Shown here piece after piece: positions 49,006 through 58,434 of a stretch of DNA of 64,000 bases (position 1 is its first letter; every line of letters starts with the position of its first letter). The position numbers and the translations under genes are program-made. A model generated the notes under the pieces. The model saw nothing but the letters and a program-made list of their open reading frames with translations. It was not told where the DNA came from and ran no database searches. Source of the stretch: JAGRGG01 sp965217265 (GTDB lineage: Bacteria > Pseudomonadota > Alphaproteobacteria > Geminicoccales > Geminicoccaceae); NCBI GenBank assembly GCA_965217265.1, contig CBDCHP010000004.1, forward strand, positions 62,001 through 126,000, read 5' to 3'.

Positions 49006-50799
49006 ATGTCAGCCGAGATGTGGCGCGACGCGCCTTTGTCGTCAAGGCGATTCGCGAGGCTCGGGCCGCTCGCCGCCGTGGCCTCCGTCGTGCTCGCCGC
49101 ACACGCCGCGAATGCCGCACCCTCTGCCGTCGCCGAACCGGCGGCGCCCGTCAGCGTCAGCGGCGCCTACCTCCAAGCGCAGTTCGCCCTCGACCGGGGC
49201 GACCTGCCGCGCGCGGCCGAGGGTTTTGCCGCCGCGCTCAAGGCGGCACCCGACGCCGAGGCGCTCAAGCAGCAGGTGTTCGCCCTGCGCTTGGCGTCCG
49301 GCGATATCGAGGCGGCGCGGGCGCTGGCAAGAACCCTCGTCGCCGAGGGCGAAGTCATGCCGGAAGCGCGCTTGCTGTTGGCGATCGAGCGGCTGAAGGC
49401 CGGCGAGCCCGCGGCCGGGGCGACGCAGATCGAGGCGATGGACGGCGAGGTCGCCCGGCTGGTGCGGCCCTTGCTCCTGGCCTGGACGGACTACGCCAAG
49501 GGCGACGTCGGTGCGGCGCTGGCAAGCTTGAACGACGCCGACGCGGACGACGGGTTGGCGCCCGTGCGCGCCTACCACGCCGCCGCAATCGAGGCGCTGA
49601 GCGGCGATCCCGCCGCCGGGCGGACGCGCCTGGAGGATCAGGTCGACGGGGACCAGCCGGCACCGGTCCGTCTCGTCCTGGCGCTCGCGGCGATGCGGGC
49701 GCAGACGGGCGACAGCGACGCGGCGCGCGGGTTGATCGAGAACCAGATGATGCTGCTCGGCGAAAACGACGTCTACGCCCAGGCCCTGGAGCGGCTGAAC
49801 GGCGATGGCAAATTGCCCTTGCCGATCGAGGACGCGCAAGGCGGCGTCAGCGACGCCCTGCTCACGCTCGCCCGCGCGCTGGACGATCAGGGCGTCGATT
49901 GGCAGGCGCTGCTCTTGGGCAGGCTCGCCGCCCACGCCACCCCGAACGACGAGGACGTCTGGCTGTTCTTGGGCCAGAACGCGCTGGAGAACGAACGATC
50001 CGAAGCCGCGATCGCGGCGCTGGGCAACGTGGATCTCGACGGCCCGCTCGGCTGGCGGGCCGGTTTGTTGCGCGCGCAGGCGCTGGCCGACCTCGATCAA
50101 AGCGACGAGGCCGTGGCGATCTTGGACCGGATGAGCGCGTCGCGGCCGGAGCGGACCGAGGCGCTGGTCGCCAAGGGCGATCTCCTGCGTGGGGAGGAGC
50201 GCTGGGGGGAGGCCGAGGCCGCCTACACCGAAGCGCTGAACCGCATCGACGAGCTTCGACCCGACGACTGGCGCCTCCTCTACACCCGCGGCATCACCTT
50301 CGAGCGCACCGATCGCTGGGACAAGGCCGAGGCCGACTTCCTCGAAGCCCTCGACCTCGAACCCGAGCAGCCCTTCGTCCTCAACTATCTCGGCTACAGC
50401 TGGGTCGACAAGGGGTTGAACCTGGAGCGCGCCCTCGACATGCTCAAGCGCGCCGTGGCGCTTCGGCCCGACGACGGCTTCATCATCGACAGCCTCGGCT
50501 GGGCGCACTACCGCCTCGGCCGCTACGGCGAGGCGGTCGAGGAGCTGGAGCGCGCGATCGAGCGCGAGCCGGGCGATCCCGTCCTCAACGACCATCTGGG
50601 CGACGCCTACTGGCGGGTCGGGCGCCTGCGCGAGGCGCGCTACCAGTGGGAGCGCGCCCTGATCTTCGATCCCGAGCCCGAGGAGGCGGCCGAGATCAAG
50701 GCGAAGCTGGCGGACGGGCTGGCACCGGCCGGTACGGGGGGAGAGCCGGCGCCGGCCGGGACAGAGGAGCCGGCGCCGGCCGAGACGAAGGACTTGTGA
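49006..50799 (+). CDS. TPR repeat protein, periplasmic
   Basis: 597 residues. GGAGG precedes the ATG, and a signal peptide ends near HAANA. At least ten tetratricopeptide-like helical repeats run through the protein. The clearest are at about 395-560 (EALVAKGDLLRGEERWGEAE, FVLNYLGYSWVDKGLNLERA, FIIDSLGWAHYRLGRYGEAV, PVLNDHLGDAYWRVGRLREA). The C-terminal 30 residues are a Pro/Ala/Glu repeat. Proteins of this build commonly precede ispE in alphaproteobacteria; a role in envelope assembly is possible but not shown. It overlaps ispE by 4 bp (GTGA). Confidence 0.88.
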   Translation: MSAEMWRDAPLSSRRFARLGPLAAVASVVLAAHAANAAPSAVAEPAAPVSVSGAYLQAQFALDRGDLPRAAEGFAAALKAAPDAEALKQQVFALRLASGDIEAARALARTLVAEGEVMPEARLLLAIERLKAGEPAAGATQIEAMDGEVARLVRPLLLAWTDYAKGDVGAALASLNDADADDGLAPVRAYHAAAIEALSGDPAAGRTRLEDQVDGDQPAPVRLVLALAAMRAQTGDSDAARGLIENQMMLLGENDVYAQALERLNGDGKLPLPIEDAQGGVSDALLTLARALDDQGVDWQALLLGRLAAHATPNDEDVWLFLGQNALENERSEAAIAALGNVDLDGPLGWRAGLLRAQALADLDQSDEAVAILDRMSASRPERTEALVAKGDLLRGEERWGEAEAAYTEALNRIDELRPDDWRLLYTRGITFERTDRWDKAEADFLEALDLEPEQPFVLNYLGYSWVDKGLNLERALDMLKRAVALRPDDGFIIDSLGWAHYRLGRYGEAVEELERAIEREPGDPVLNDHLGDAYWRVGRLREARYQWERALIFDPEPEEAAEIKAKLADGLAPAGTGGEPAPAGTEEPAPAETKDL

Positions 50800-51659
50800 G
50801 CGACGCGGTGCTCGAAGAGCAGGCACCCGCCAAGCTCAACCTCGACCTCCTCGTCGCCGGCCGCCGCGCCGACGGCTACCACGACCTCGACAGCCTCGTC
50901 GCCTTCGCCGACGTCGGCGATCGTTTGACCTTCGCCCCGGCCGACGGCCTCGTCCTCGACGTGCAGGGACCGTTCGCCGCCGCCCTGCCGCCGGACGCGG
51001 ACAACTTGATCGTGCGGGCGGCGAAGCGCCTCGCCGGGCGGGCCGGGATCGAGACGAACGCCCGGATCGGCCTCGACAAGCGCTTGCCGGTGATGGCCGG
51101 GATCGGCGGCGGCTCGGCCGACGCGGCGGCGGCCTTGCGCGGCCTGAACCGGCTGTGGCGCTTGGGCCTCGAACATGTCGATTTGTGCGACCTTGGCCTC
51201 GCCCTCGGCGCCGACGTGCCGGTCTGCGTCGCCTCCGTGCCCTGCCGCGTCCGGGGCGTGGGCGGGCGGCTCGACCCGGTGCGCGGCCTGCCGGAACTGC
51301 CGCTGCTCCTGGTCAACCCCGGCGTCGGCCTCAAGACGGCGGACGTCTTCGCCGGCCTCGACCCGGCCTCGCTCGACCCCGCCTCGCGCGATCCCCTGCC
51401 GATGATGACGTCGCCGACCCAGTTCGCCGTCTGGCTGCAAGGATCGCGCAACGACCTCGAAGCCCCGGCCCGCCGCCTCGCCCCCGCCGTCGACGACGCG
51501 CTGGCCGCGCTCGCCGGGGCCGGGGCGGTGCTGGCGCGGATGTCGGGCAGCGGCGCCACCTGCTTTGGCCTGTTCCCCGATCGGGACGCACGCGATCAGG
51601 CCGCCGCGAACCTCAATCGCCCCGGCTGGTGGGTCTGCCCCACGAGCATCGTAGGGTGA
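50796..51659 (+). CDS. ispE: 4-diphosphocytidyl-2-C-methyl-D-erythritol kinase
   Basis: 287 residues from GTG 50796, coupled to the TPR gene. This GHMP kinase of the non-mevalonate isoprenoid pathway phosphorylates CDP-ME. Motifs are APAKLNLDLLVAGRRADGYH, the ATP loop LPVMAGIGGGSADAAAALRG, LGADVPVC and the C-terminal ARMSGSGATCFGLF. It is followed by 56 bp and tRNA-Gln. Confidence 0.95.
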   Translation: MSDAVLEEQAPAKLNLDLLVAGRRADGYHDLDSLVAFADVGDRLTFAPADGLVLDVQGPFAAALPPDADNLIVRAAKRLAGRAGIETNARIGLDKRLPVMAGIGGGSADAAAALRGLNRLWRLGLEHVDLCDLGLALGADVPVCVASVPCRVRGVGGRLDPVRGLPELPLLLVNPGVGLKTADVFAGLDPASLDPASRDPLPMMTSPTQFAVWLQGSRNDLEAPARRLAPAVDDALAALAGAGAVLARMSGSGATCFGLFPDRDARDQAAANLNRPGWWVCPTSIVG

Positions 51660-51715
51660 GGACGTCAAGCCCCGGTTGCAAGCCGCTTTCTGAGCGTCTA
51701 TCTACGAAGCCGCGT

Positions 51716-51790
51716 TGGGGCGTCGCCAAGCGGTAAGGCACCGGTTTTTGGTACCGGCATTCGTAGGTTCGAATCCTACCGCCCCAGCCA
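51716..51790 (+). tRNA. tRNA-Gln(TTG)
   Basis: Acceptor TGGGGCG/CGCCCCA, D arm GCCAAGCGGTAAGGC, anticodon stem CCGGT/ACCGG with loop TTTTGGT (anticodon TTG), and T arm GTAGG-TTCGAAT-CCTAC. Discriminator G and an encoded CCA complete it. The last 15 bases are shared with the 3' end of the helicase-PLD gene on the other strand, the usual place of island attachment sites in tRNA genes. Confidence 0.95.
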
Positions 51791-54700
51791 TTCTCCGTCT
51801 CGCACCCCGACCCTTTTGCCGTTCTCGGCGTCATGATGGGCGAATCGGCGGCGGTCGAGGCTGTCCTTCATCGCCCCGATCTCGCCGGCCACGGCCGGGC
51901 CGCGATAGACCATCGACGTCTCGTGCCGCACGTAAGAAGCGCCTCGGCGCGCGGCGCCGAGCCAGTTGAACGACCCGACGCAGTACAGGTCGTTGTCGGC
52001 CATGACGATCTTGCTGTGAACGCGGTCGAGCACGATCGTATCGGCGCCCGCGGCGCGTAACGCTGTGATGGCGGCGGCAAAGTCGTCCGCTTCGCCCCGA
52101 CCGCGCCCGGCACGCTCGGCGTTGAAGCCCTCGTCCGTGTAGACGGTGATCCTCACCCCGCGCGCGCCGGCCGCCTCGATTGCTGGGATCAGCCCAAATC
52201 CCTGGACCGCGCGCCGCGTGACCAAGGGCGATACGACGTGCACCTCGTGCCGGCTCTGCTTCAGCACGTCACGCAGGAATGCGTCATGCTCTTCGGCGTC
52301 GTGGAGATGCTGCACGCCCTTTTGCCCCATCAGGTCGCGGCGCGGCGCCTGCTCGAAGGGCAGCATGTTTGCCGTGTCGGCGAACAGGCGCCGGCCGAGA
52401 AGCCCACGCGGGCTCGAATGCCGTGCGGCGGAGAAGCAGTCCATGTCGCCGAAGACCAGGAAGCTGTCCTTGGCCCGCGACACGGCGACGTTGAGCATGC
52501 TGTTGTTCTTGTCGATGAAGGGGCCGTCGTCGTGCTTGGAGTAGGTCGGCGAGAACAGCATCACCGGTTTTTGCCCACCCTGAAAGGCGTGGACGGTGCC
52601 GACCGTGATGGTCTTGCCCGGTCCGGCCTCGATCTTGGCGCAGCGCAGCGCCTCCTCGATCGCCCGCGCCTGGGCGCGAAACGGCGTCACGATGCCGACG
52701 ACGTCGCCGAGTGCTCGGCCTTGGTAGGCCTCTTGCAGCATCGCGCCTTGCTCGGCGAGCCAAGCGTCGATCGTCTCGGCTTCAGTCAAGTTGCGACGGC
52801 TGCCGCCCGGAGACGTCTCGCACCGGCCGTCGACGTGCAGGTGGCCCAAGGGCGGCAGGTCGTGCTCGCCGCGATCGCGGGCGCTCGTCCGGTCACCCCG
52901 CATCGGCTTCAGCCTGCCCTTGTAGCAAAGCTCGTTGGGGTAGGCGATGATCTCGTCCAGGCAGCGGTAGTGCTCGTGCAGCACGAGGCCGCGGGCGAGG
53001 GCTTTGTCCTGATGATGGCGGGAGACGTGCTGGGCGACCTGCATGACGCTGCCCGACGCTGCGGCCCGCCCACTGTCGGCGAACGGGTTGCGACCGATAC
53101 GTTCGTCCCCGGCGGCGAGGAGGCCGGCTTTGCGGAGGTTGCCGATGTCCACGCCCGGGGTGATGTTCCAGATCGGCTCGATCTGCTCGGTGTCGCCGAT
53201 GACCAGGGCCTTCTTGGCCAGCGCGAAGGAAGCGCCCGCCACCTCCGGCGCCACCTGTCCCGCCTCGTCGACGATCAGCAGGTCGGCCGTGTCGTAGAGG
53301 TAGTCGTCGACGTAGCCTTCGCCCTCGCGTTGCCTGACACCCAGCAGCTTGGGCAGCATATGGAAGGTGGACACGGCGCAGGGCGTGAGCATCATCCGGC
53401 GGCGCCAGCGCGGGATCACGGTGGTACGGCCCGCGCGGCGCTTCTCATCGGCGGGATTAGCGATGCCCTCCATGGCGAGCAGCCACTTGCCTTCCCAGTA
53501 ATGCGTGGTGGTCAAGAAGATCGGGAAGCGCAGCAGGCGATCGGCGAGCGGGTCGCAGTCAGCGAGCACTAAAAGATCTAGGTCCGCCGCGTCGTCCCCT
53601 AGCCGGCCCAGCGCCTCGCGCCAGCAGGCGAAGCATTCCTGCTCCACCTCTAGCGTATCCTCCGCTTCGGCGAGCAATGCATGCTTCTCAGCGAGTATCC
53701 CGCGCGCTTCGTCGACGACGGCTGACACCGCCGAACCGGCTTCCTCGAAGCGTTGCCACTTCGGGAGCGGCCCTAGCCAGTGCGACCGGAGCGCTGATCG
53801 CGCGCGGGAGAGACGTCGCCGTCCAATCGCCGGCCACCAGCCGAACAGGGCGTGCAGCACCGGCTCGCCGCCGTGGTGGCGGTCCCATGCTTCGGCAAGC
53901 GCGTTCGCGCGGCGCTCGCCGGCTTTGGCGTCGCCAACCTCTGAGCGCCGCCTCGCGAGCGTGCCCGCCGGATCATGTCCTAGGAGCCCGCGGACCCGTT
54001 CCCGCGCCTCGGCGAGCGCCGCCCAACTCGTCTCCAGCGCGACGAGGGTGTCGGCTTGCGCCCTCAGCTTCGTATGAAGCGCCTCCACCACCCTTATGAC
54101 CGGGGCGCCACGCAGGTCGGGAAAGGCGTCGTACGCGGCTTGAAGATATGCGTCGCGCGCGCGAGCCGCGTAACCAGGGTCCTCCACACGGTCGAAGAAG
54201 GCTTGCGTCTGATACTTCTTGCGTGCCTCTTTCTCTCGGTATTCGGCCGGAAAGTAGCCGCCGAAGCTCGACACCTCGGGCAGCCAGCGGCCGGCGAACG
54301 GACCCTCGCCGCGGGCGAAGTCCTTTCCGAACGCGTCGATGATGTTGGTCACGGCTTGATTGTTGGTCGACGCGGCCAGGACGATCGGCGGCTCGCCCCC
54401 GTCCAGGGCCGCCTTCGCCCTCAAGGAGGCGACCACCGACAAGAGCAGCGTCGTCTTGCCGGTGCCGGGCGGGCCGTTGACCGCGACGACCTCGCCGTGC
54501 CCGGCGGCGAGCAGGTGGGCGAGTGCCACGCGCTGCGAGTCCGCAAGACTACGGCCATGGTTGGGGTTCGGGTGGCCCAGCCGTGCGGCGAAGCGATCGT
54601 GCGGCGGCAGGCACACCTCGAGTTCTTGCGACGACTTGGAAGCGAAGGTCTTGAACAGCGACACGTCAGGTTTGCGCTCGACGAGGCGATCGTAGAGCGC

Positions 54701-55300
54701 GATGATGTTTCGGGCCGGATCCCCCTTGAGGTCGGCCGGTTTGAGATAGCCGCCTTCGACACGTTCGAAGCCATCGTTACACTTAAGGCCGCGTAAGACG
54801 GCTTTGATCAAGCGGTCGCAAAACCGCTCGTAGGCTTGCCAGTCGTCGGCGCAGTTTTCCGCCTCCATGTCCGACGCCAAGAAACGGTCTAGCGCCTCGA
54901 CATCCCCGATGGTGAAGGCGTCGCGATCGTGCGGCCTGAGGAGATCGCGCGGCACCACGGTCTTGGACATCGCCTTCAAGCCGCCGTCCCTCAGCACGAT
55001 CGCGCGGCTGACGATGGGCGTGATTTGGTAGGGTAGGGTAGCCCGCTGCTGCCCATGCTCGACACGCGCTTGATAGACGAGCGGACGCAGCAGCACGTCC
55101 CGGCCCTCCGCCTCGGCATGCTCGCCACGGAACAGGTTGTCGAGCACCTTCGGCCCAACCCGGCCGTGGAAGAGGTCGGCCCGCTCGATCGTCTCGAAGC
55201 CGGCAGTGTCTTTCTTTTGAAACGCGCCCCGGCCGAGTTCCGCGTCGGCGAGCGCGGTTCGCCAGTAGCTGGCGCAGGTTGGTGGGGTACTCCGGTACAT
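51776..55300 (-). CDS. SF1 (DNA2/Upf1-like) helicase fused to PLD nuclease, Mokosh type II-like
   Basis: 1174 residues from ATG 55300 (MYRSTPPTCASYWRTALADA). Domains in order: an N-terminal region of about 250 residues without recognised motifs; Walker A AVNGPPGTGKTTLLL (about 273-287); a helical insertion; Walker B LLIVDEAGQV (about 675); and the second RecA-like domain with LHEHYRC and VHAFQGGQK (about 903), then NVAVSRAKDSFLVFGD. A C-terminal phospholipase D domain carries one HKD motif, VHSKIVMADNDLYCVGSFNW (about 1093-1112). This single-protein helicase-plus-PLD architecture is that reported for type II Mokosh anti-phage systems (COG1112-type helicase). The assignment is by architecture only. 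The last five codons (WLGR and stop) read through the 3' end of tRNA-Gln. Confidence 0.85.
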   Translation of the reverse strand: MYRSTPPTCASYWRTALADAELGRGAFQKKDTAGFETIERADLFHGRVGPKVLDNLFRGEHAEAEGRDVLLRPLVYQARVEHGQQRATLPYQITPIVSRAIVLRDGGLKAMSKTVVPRDLLRPHDRDAFTIGDVEALDRFLASDMEAENCADDWQAYERFCDRLIKAVLRGLKCNDGFERVEGGYLKPADLKGDPARNIIALYDRLVERKPDVSLFKTFASKSSQELEVCLPPHDRFAARLGHPNPNHGRSLADSQRVALAHLLAAGHGEVVAVNGPPGTGKTTLLLSVVASLRAKAALDGGEPPIVLAASTNNQAVTNIIDAFGKDFARGEGPFAGRWLPEVSSFGGYFPAEYREKEARKKYQTQAFFDRVEDPGYAARARDAYLQAAYDAFPDLRGAPVIRVVEALHTKLRAQADTLVALETSWAALAEARERVRGLLGHDPAGTLARRRSEVGDAKAGERRANALAEAWDRHHGGEPVLHALFGWWPAIGRRRLSRARSALRSHWLGPLPKWQRFEEAGSAVSAVVDEARGILAEKHALLAEAEDTLEVEQECFACWREALGRLGDDAADLDLLVLADCDPLADRLLRFPIFLTTTHYWEGKWLLAMEGIANPADEKRRAGRTTVIPRWRRRMMLTPCAVSTFHMLPKLLGVRQREGEGYVDDYLYDTADLLIVDEAGQVAPEVAGASFALAKKALVIGDTEQIEPIWNITPGVDIGNLRKAGLLAAGDERIGRNPFADSGRAAASGSVMQVAQHVSRHHQDKALARGLVLHEHYRCLDEIIAYPNELCYKGRLKPMRGDRTSARDRGEHDLPPLGHLHVDGRCETSPGGSRRNLTEAETIDAWLAEQGAMLQEAYQGRALGDVVGIVTPFRAQARAIEEALRCAKIEAGPGKTITVGTVHAFQGGQKPVMLFSPTYSKHDDGPFIDKNNSMLNVAVSRAKDSFLVFGDMDCFSAARHSSPRGLLGRRLFADTANMLPFEQAPRRDLMGQKGVQHLHDAEEHDAFLRDVLKQSRHEVHVVSPLVTRRAVQGFGLIPAIEAAGARGVRITVYTDEGFNAERAGRGRGEADDFAAAITALRAAGADTIVLDRVHSKIVMADNDLYCVGSFNWLGAARRGASYVRHETSMVYRGPAVAGEIGAMKDSLDRRRFAHHDAENGKRVGVRDGEWLGR

Positions 55301-55611
55301 GTCCCGACGGTACAGCACGCGCCGGCACGGGGCGCAAGCCACCCGCCGGCCGGCACCGTGCCGCGGCGGCCCGAACGGCACGCCCGTACTGCGCACCCTC
55401 AGTCCCGACTGCCGATTAAGTGCGCCCTCTCTTGTCGCCGGCCCGGCACCCTACCCCTGGGGGAGGGCCGGCCGACATGCACGCGTCCTTGCTCGACCTG
55501 CCCCGGCCACTCCCTGCTCTTCGCCGACGCGCTTCATGCTCCGGGCCGGATCGTGCCGCGGGACGAAGAAGGGTGCCCCGTTCGAAACACCCTTCGCGAA
55601 CGCCCGCCCGT
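55301..55611. other. Intergenic region with large hairpin
   Basis: 311 bp between the helicase gene start and the sugar-binding protein stop. Bases 55437-55472 form a strong hairpin (GCCGGCCC/GGGCCGGC, with an inner CCCTACCCC/GGGGGAGGG) and no T-run, perhaps ending the sugar ABC operon transcript. No second copy of the tRNA-Gln 3' end and no gene could be recognised. Confidence 0.45.
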
Positions 55612-56613
55612 CTAGCCCCCGCCGCCGATGCAGGTGTCGGCGTTCTCGGGCGTGCAGACGTCGAGGCCGGTGTAGGTCGGGTCCTCGACCTCCTTGCCCT
55701 CCTTGATGTTCTTCAAGAACACCATCGCCTCGTAGCCCATGTCGAAGGGGCGCTGGCCGACTTGGCCGAGCGAGAGGCCGTCTTTGAGGATCTCCATCTG
55801 GACGGGGAGCGTGTCGGCGACGACGAGGGCCAGCGACCCGTCGTCGAGCTTGTCCTTGTACTTCTCGGCGACGTTGCGGTAGGCCTGCGGGATGAACTGG
55901 GGAAAGCCGCCCGTCGGCACGAAGGCGTCGAGGTCGGGCAGCCGTGCCAGCGTATCCTCCATCTGCTGCACCGAGCGCGGGAAGTCGTCGTCGGTGTAGA
56001 GGGGGCAGCCGTCGGCCTCGGTCCAGCCCTCTTGGCCGGTGAGGCGCGCGCCCGGTGCCTCCTCGCTCGTCTTCCCAGAGAGCGTGTCGCGGATGCCCTG
56101 CATGCGCTCGTTGTGGTTCGCGGCGGCGGCACCGCCCGACTGGATGCAGATCGTGCCGCCGTTTGGCTTGATGTCCTGGACGATCTTGGCGAGGTTGACG
56201 CCGATGTCGTAGTTCTTGGTGCCGACGTAGGCGACGCGCTCGGCCTTGTCCTGGGGCAGGAGGTCGCTGTCCCAGGTGAGGACGGGGATGCCGGCCGCCT
56301 TGGCCCGGCCCAGCACCCGGCCCATCGCCGCCGCGTTGGCGGGCGAGACGGCGAGGCCGTCGACGCCGCGGGCGATGAGGTCGAGGACGATCTGCACCTG
56401 CTCCTCGCCGCCGCCGTGCTCGCCGGGGCCGATATACTCGCAAGTGACGCCCTGAAGATCCGCCTCGGCCTTCTTGCAGCCGTCGCGGGCCTGGTCGAAG
56501 AACGGGTTGTTCATGTTCTTGGGCACCAGGGCGAAGGTGTAGCTCTCCTGGGCAAAGGCCGTGCCGGCGAGGAGGCCGGCGACGGCCGCCCCGAGGATCA
56601 TCGTTCGCATCAT
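55612..56613 (-). CDS. Sugar ABC transporter substrate-binding protein (FrcB/RbsB-like)
   Basis: 333 residues with a signal peptide (VAGLLAGTAFAQ). The Peripla_BP_4 fold shows FALVPKNMNNPFFDQARDGC, LIARGVDGLAVSPANAAAMG, AAGIPVLTWDSDL, YVGTKNYDIGVNLAKIVQDI and GQRPFDMGYEAMVFLKNIKE. A cysteine pair near the C-terminus (VCTPENADTC) could form a disulfide. Sugar or polyol ligand is inferred from the family. It is the last gene of the ATPase-permease-binding protein operon. Confidence 0.92.
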   Translation of the reverse strand: MMRTMILGAAVAGLLAGTAFAQESYTFALVPKNMNNPFFDQARDGCKKAEADLQGVTCEYIGPGEHGGGEEQVQIVLDLIARGVDGLAVSPANAAAMGRVLGRAKAAGIPVLTWDSDLLPQDKAERVAYVGTKNYDIGVNLAKIVQDIKPNGGTICIQSGGAAAANHNERMQGIRDTLSGKTSEEAPGARLTGQEGWTEADGCPLYTDDDFPRSVQQMEDTLARLPDLDAFVPTGGFPQFIPQAYRNVAEKYKDKLDDGSLALVVADTLPVQMEILKDGLSLGQVGQRPFDMGYEAMVFLKNIKEGKEVEDPTYTGLDVCTPENADTCIGGGG

Positions 56614-56665
56614 ATCTAAGCCTTCCCTCTTGGTTTCTCGTTGAACGTCGTGATTGGCGATCCCC

Positions 56666-57682
56666 TCAGCCGCCGCGTCTCCCCCGCAGCCGCTCCAAGA
56701 GGACGGCGAGGATGATGAAGAGCCCGACGAACGCGCCCTGCCAGTTGCTGTCGACGCCGGCCATGAGGAGCGCGTTGCGGATCAGCTCGATGAGGGCAGC
56801 ACCGATGAAGGCGCCGAAAGCCCCCCCTTCGCCGCCCATCAAGTTGGTGCCGCCGATGACGGTGGAGGCGATGACGCGCAACTCGTAGCCGACGCCGAGC
56901 GCGTTGATGGCGGAACCCTGCCAGCCGGTGATGAGGACGCCGGCGATAGCGGCCATCAGGCCGGAGACGACGTAGACCTGCAGCTTGATGCGGGCGACCG
57001 GCACGCCGGTGAGCCCCGCCGCGCGCTCGTTGCCGCCGATGGCGTAGAGGTAGCGGCCCCAGGCGGTGACGTTGAAGATCCAGCCGAAGACGAGGGCGCC
57101 GATCACGAGCACCCAGACCGGGTTGGAGACGCCCAGGATCGAGCCGCCGCCGATCCAGTAGACCGTCTCGGCGCCGGGGCCGAAATCGTAGATCATCCGG
57201 TTGCCCGAGAGCACGATCGCGAGAGAGCGGGCGATCGAGAGCATGCCGAGCGTGACGACGAAGGGGGCGAGGCGGAGATAAGCGATCAGGTAGCCGTTGA
57301 CGGCGCCGGCCGCCATGCCGGCGAGGAGGCCGGCCGAGACGGCGACGTACCAGGGCCAGCCGGCTTCGAGGAGGAGCCCGAGGACGATGCCGACGAGCCC
57401 CATGATCGAGCCGACCGAGAGATCGATGCCGCCGGTGATGATGACGGCGGTCATGCCGAGCGCCATGATGCCGATGAAGGCGAAGTTGCGGGTGATGTTG
57501 TAGAAATTGTCGAGGCTGGCGAACGCCGGCGCCACGTAGGCCATCAGGACGCATAAGATGACGAGGGCGATCGTGATCCAAAAGGGCTGGCTCGCCAAGA
57601 GAACTGAGGCCATCCCCCACCGCCTCGCCTCCGTTACCTCCTCGACGCCGCCCCCGGCTTCGCCGGGCGTGTCCTTTGCCAT
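56666..57682 (-). CDS. Sugar ABC transporter permease (FrcC/RbsC-like)
   Basis: 338 residues from ATG 57682, with AGGGGG just upstream. A GTG at 57697 overlapping the ATPase stop is an alternative. It has eight to ten helices. Branched-chain/ribose permease motifs are MALGMTAVIITGGIDLSVGS, RLAPFVVTLGMLSIARSLAI, GNERAAGLTGVPVARIKLQV, STVIGGTNLMGGEGGAFGAF. It forms the channel for sugar uptake with the neighbouring subunits. Confidence 0.92.
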   Translation of the reverse strand: MAKDTPGEAGGGVEEVTEARRWGMASVLLASQPFWITIALVILCVLMAYVAPAFASLDNFYNITRNFAFIGIMALGMTAVIITGGIDLSVGSIMGLVGIVLGLLLEAGWPWYVAVSAGLLAGMAAGAVNGYLIAYLRLAPFVVTLGMLSIARSLAIVLSGNRMIYDFGPGAETVYWIGGGSILGVSNPVWVLVIGALVFGWIFNVTAWGRYLYAIGGNERAAGLTGVPVARIKLQVYVVSGLMAAIAGVLITGWQGSAINALGVGYELRVIASTVIGGTNLMGGEGGAFGAFIGAALIELIRNALLMAGVDSNWQGAFVGLFIILAVLLERLRGRRGG

Positions 57683-57693
57683 CTCAGGCCCCC

Positions 57694-58434
57694 TCACGCC
57701 GCATGGATCGCGCCGGTGATGAGGCCCGTGATCTCCTCGGGCGAGGTATCGCGGACCGGCTTTTCCGCGACCTTGGCGCCGCGGCGCATGACGAGCACGT
57801 GGTCGCAGACCTCGAAGACGTCGGGCATCCGGTGGCTGATGAGGACGATGCCGACGCCCTGATCCTTGAGGCGCCGGATGAGCGCCAGCACCTCCGCCAC
57901 CTGCCTGACCGAGATCGCGGCCGTGGGCTCGTCCATCAGGACGAACTTGGCGTCGGATAGACGGGTGCGGGCGATGGCGACGGCTTGGCGCTGCCCGCCC
58001 GACATCGACTTGACGAGGTCGCGCGGCCGGGTCTCGGACTTCAGTTCGCCGAACAACTCGGACGCGCGGGCGTACATGCTCGAATGATCGAGGATCTTGA
58101 AGGGGCCGACGCGGCGCTTGGCCTCGCGGCCGAGGAAGACGTTGGCGGCGGCGGTGAGGTTGTCGCAGAGGGCAAGGTCCTGGTAGACGACCTCGATGCC
58201 TTGCGCGCGGGCGTCGACGGGCCTCGTGAAGCGCCGTACCTCGCCGTCGAGGCGGATCTCGCCCGAGGTCGGCGGGAAGTTGCCGGCGATGATCTTGACG
58301 AGCGTCGATTTGCCGGCACCGTTGTCGCCCATGAGGCCCAGGACCTCGCCCGCCTCCAGGCGCAAATCGACGCCGCGCAGCGCCTCGATGGCGCCGAAGC
58401 GCTTGGTGATGCCGCGCAAGTCAAGTGCCGCCAT
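57694..58434 (-). CDS. Sugar ABC transporter ATP-binding protein (FrcA-like, single domain)
   Basis: 246 residues with one nucleotide-binding domain, unlike the duplicated RbsA. Walker A LMGDNGAGKSTLVKII, Q-loop VVYQDLALCDNLTAAANVFL, signature MSGGQRQAVAIART, Walker B FVLMDEPTAAISV and H-loop LISHRMPDV are all seen. The single-domain form and gene order resemble rhizobial fructose transporter FrcBCA, so fructose or a related sugar is possible. Confidence 0.92.
   Translation of the reverse strand: MAALDLRGITKRFGAIEALRGVDLRLEAGEVLGLMGDNGAGKSTLVKIIAGNFPPTSGEIRLDGEVRRFTRPVDARAQGIEVVYQDLALCDNLTAAANVFLGREAKRRVGPFKILDHSSMYARASELFGELKSETRPRDLVKSMSGGQRQAVAIARTRLSDAKFVLMDEPTAAISVRQVAEVLALIRRLKDQGVGIVLISHRMPDVFEVCDHVLVMRRGAKVAEKPVRDTSPEEITGLITGAIHAA

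Noticed and set aside
55301..55611. Second attachment site copying the tRNA-Gln 3' end
   Set aside because: No matching stretch longer than a few bases was found; CCCTACCCC belongs to a local hairpin.
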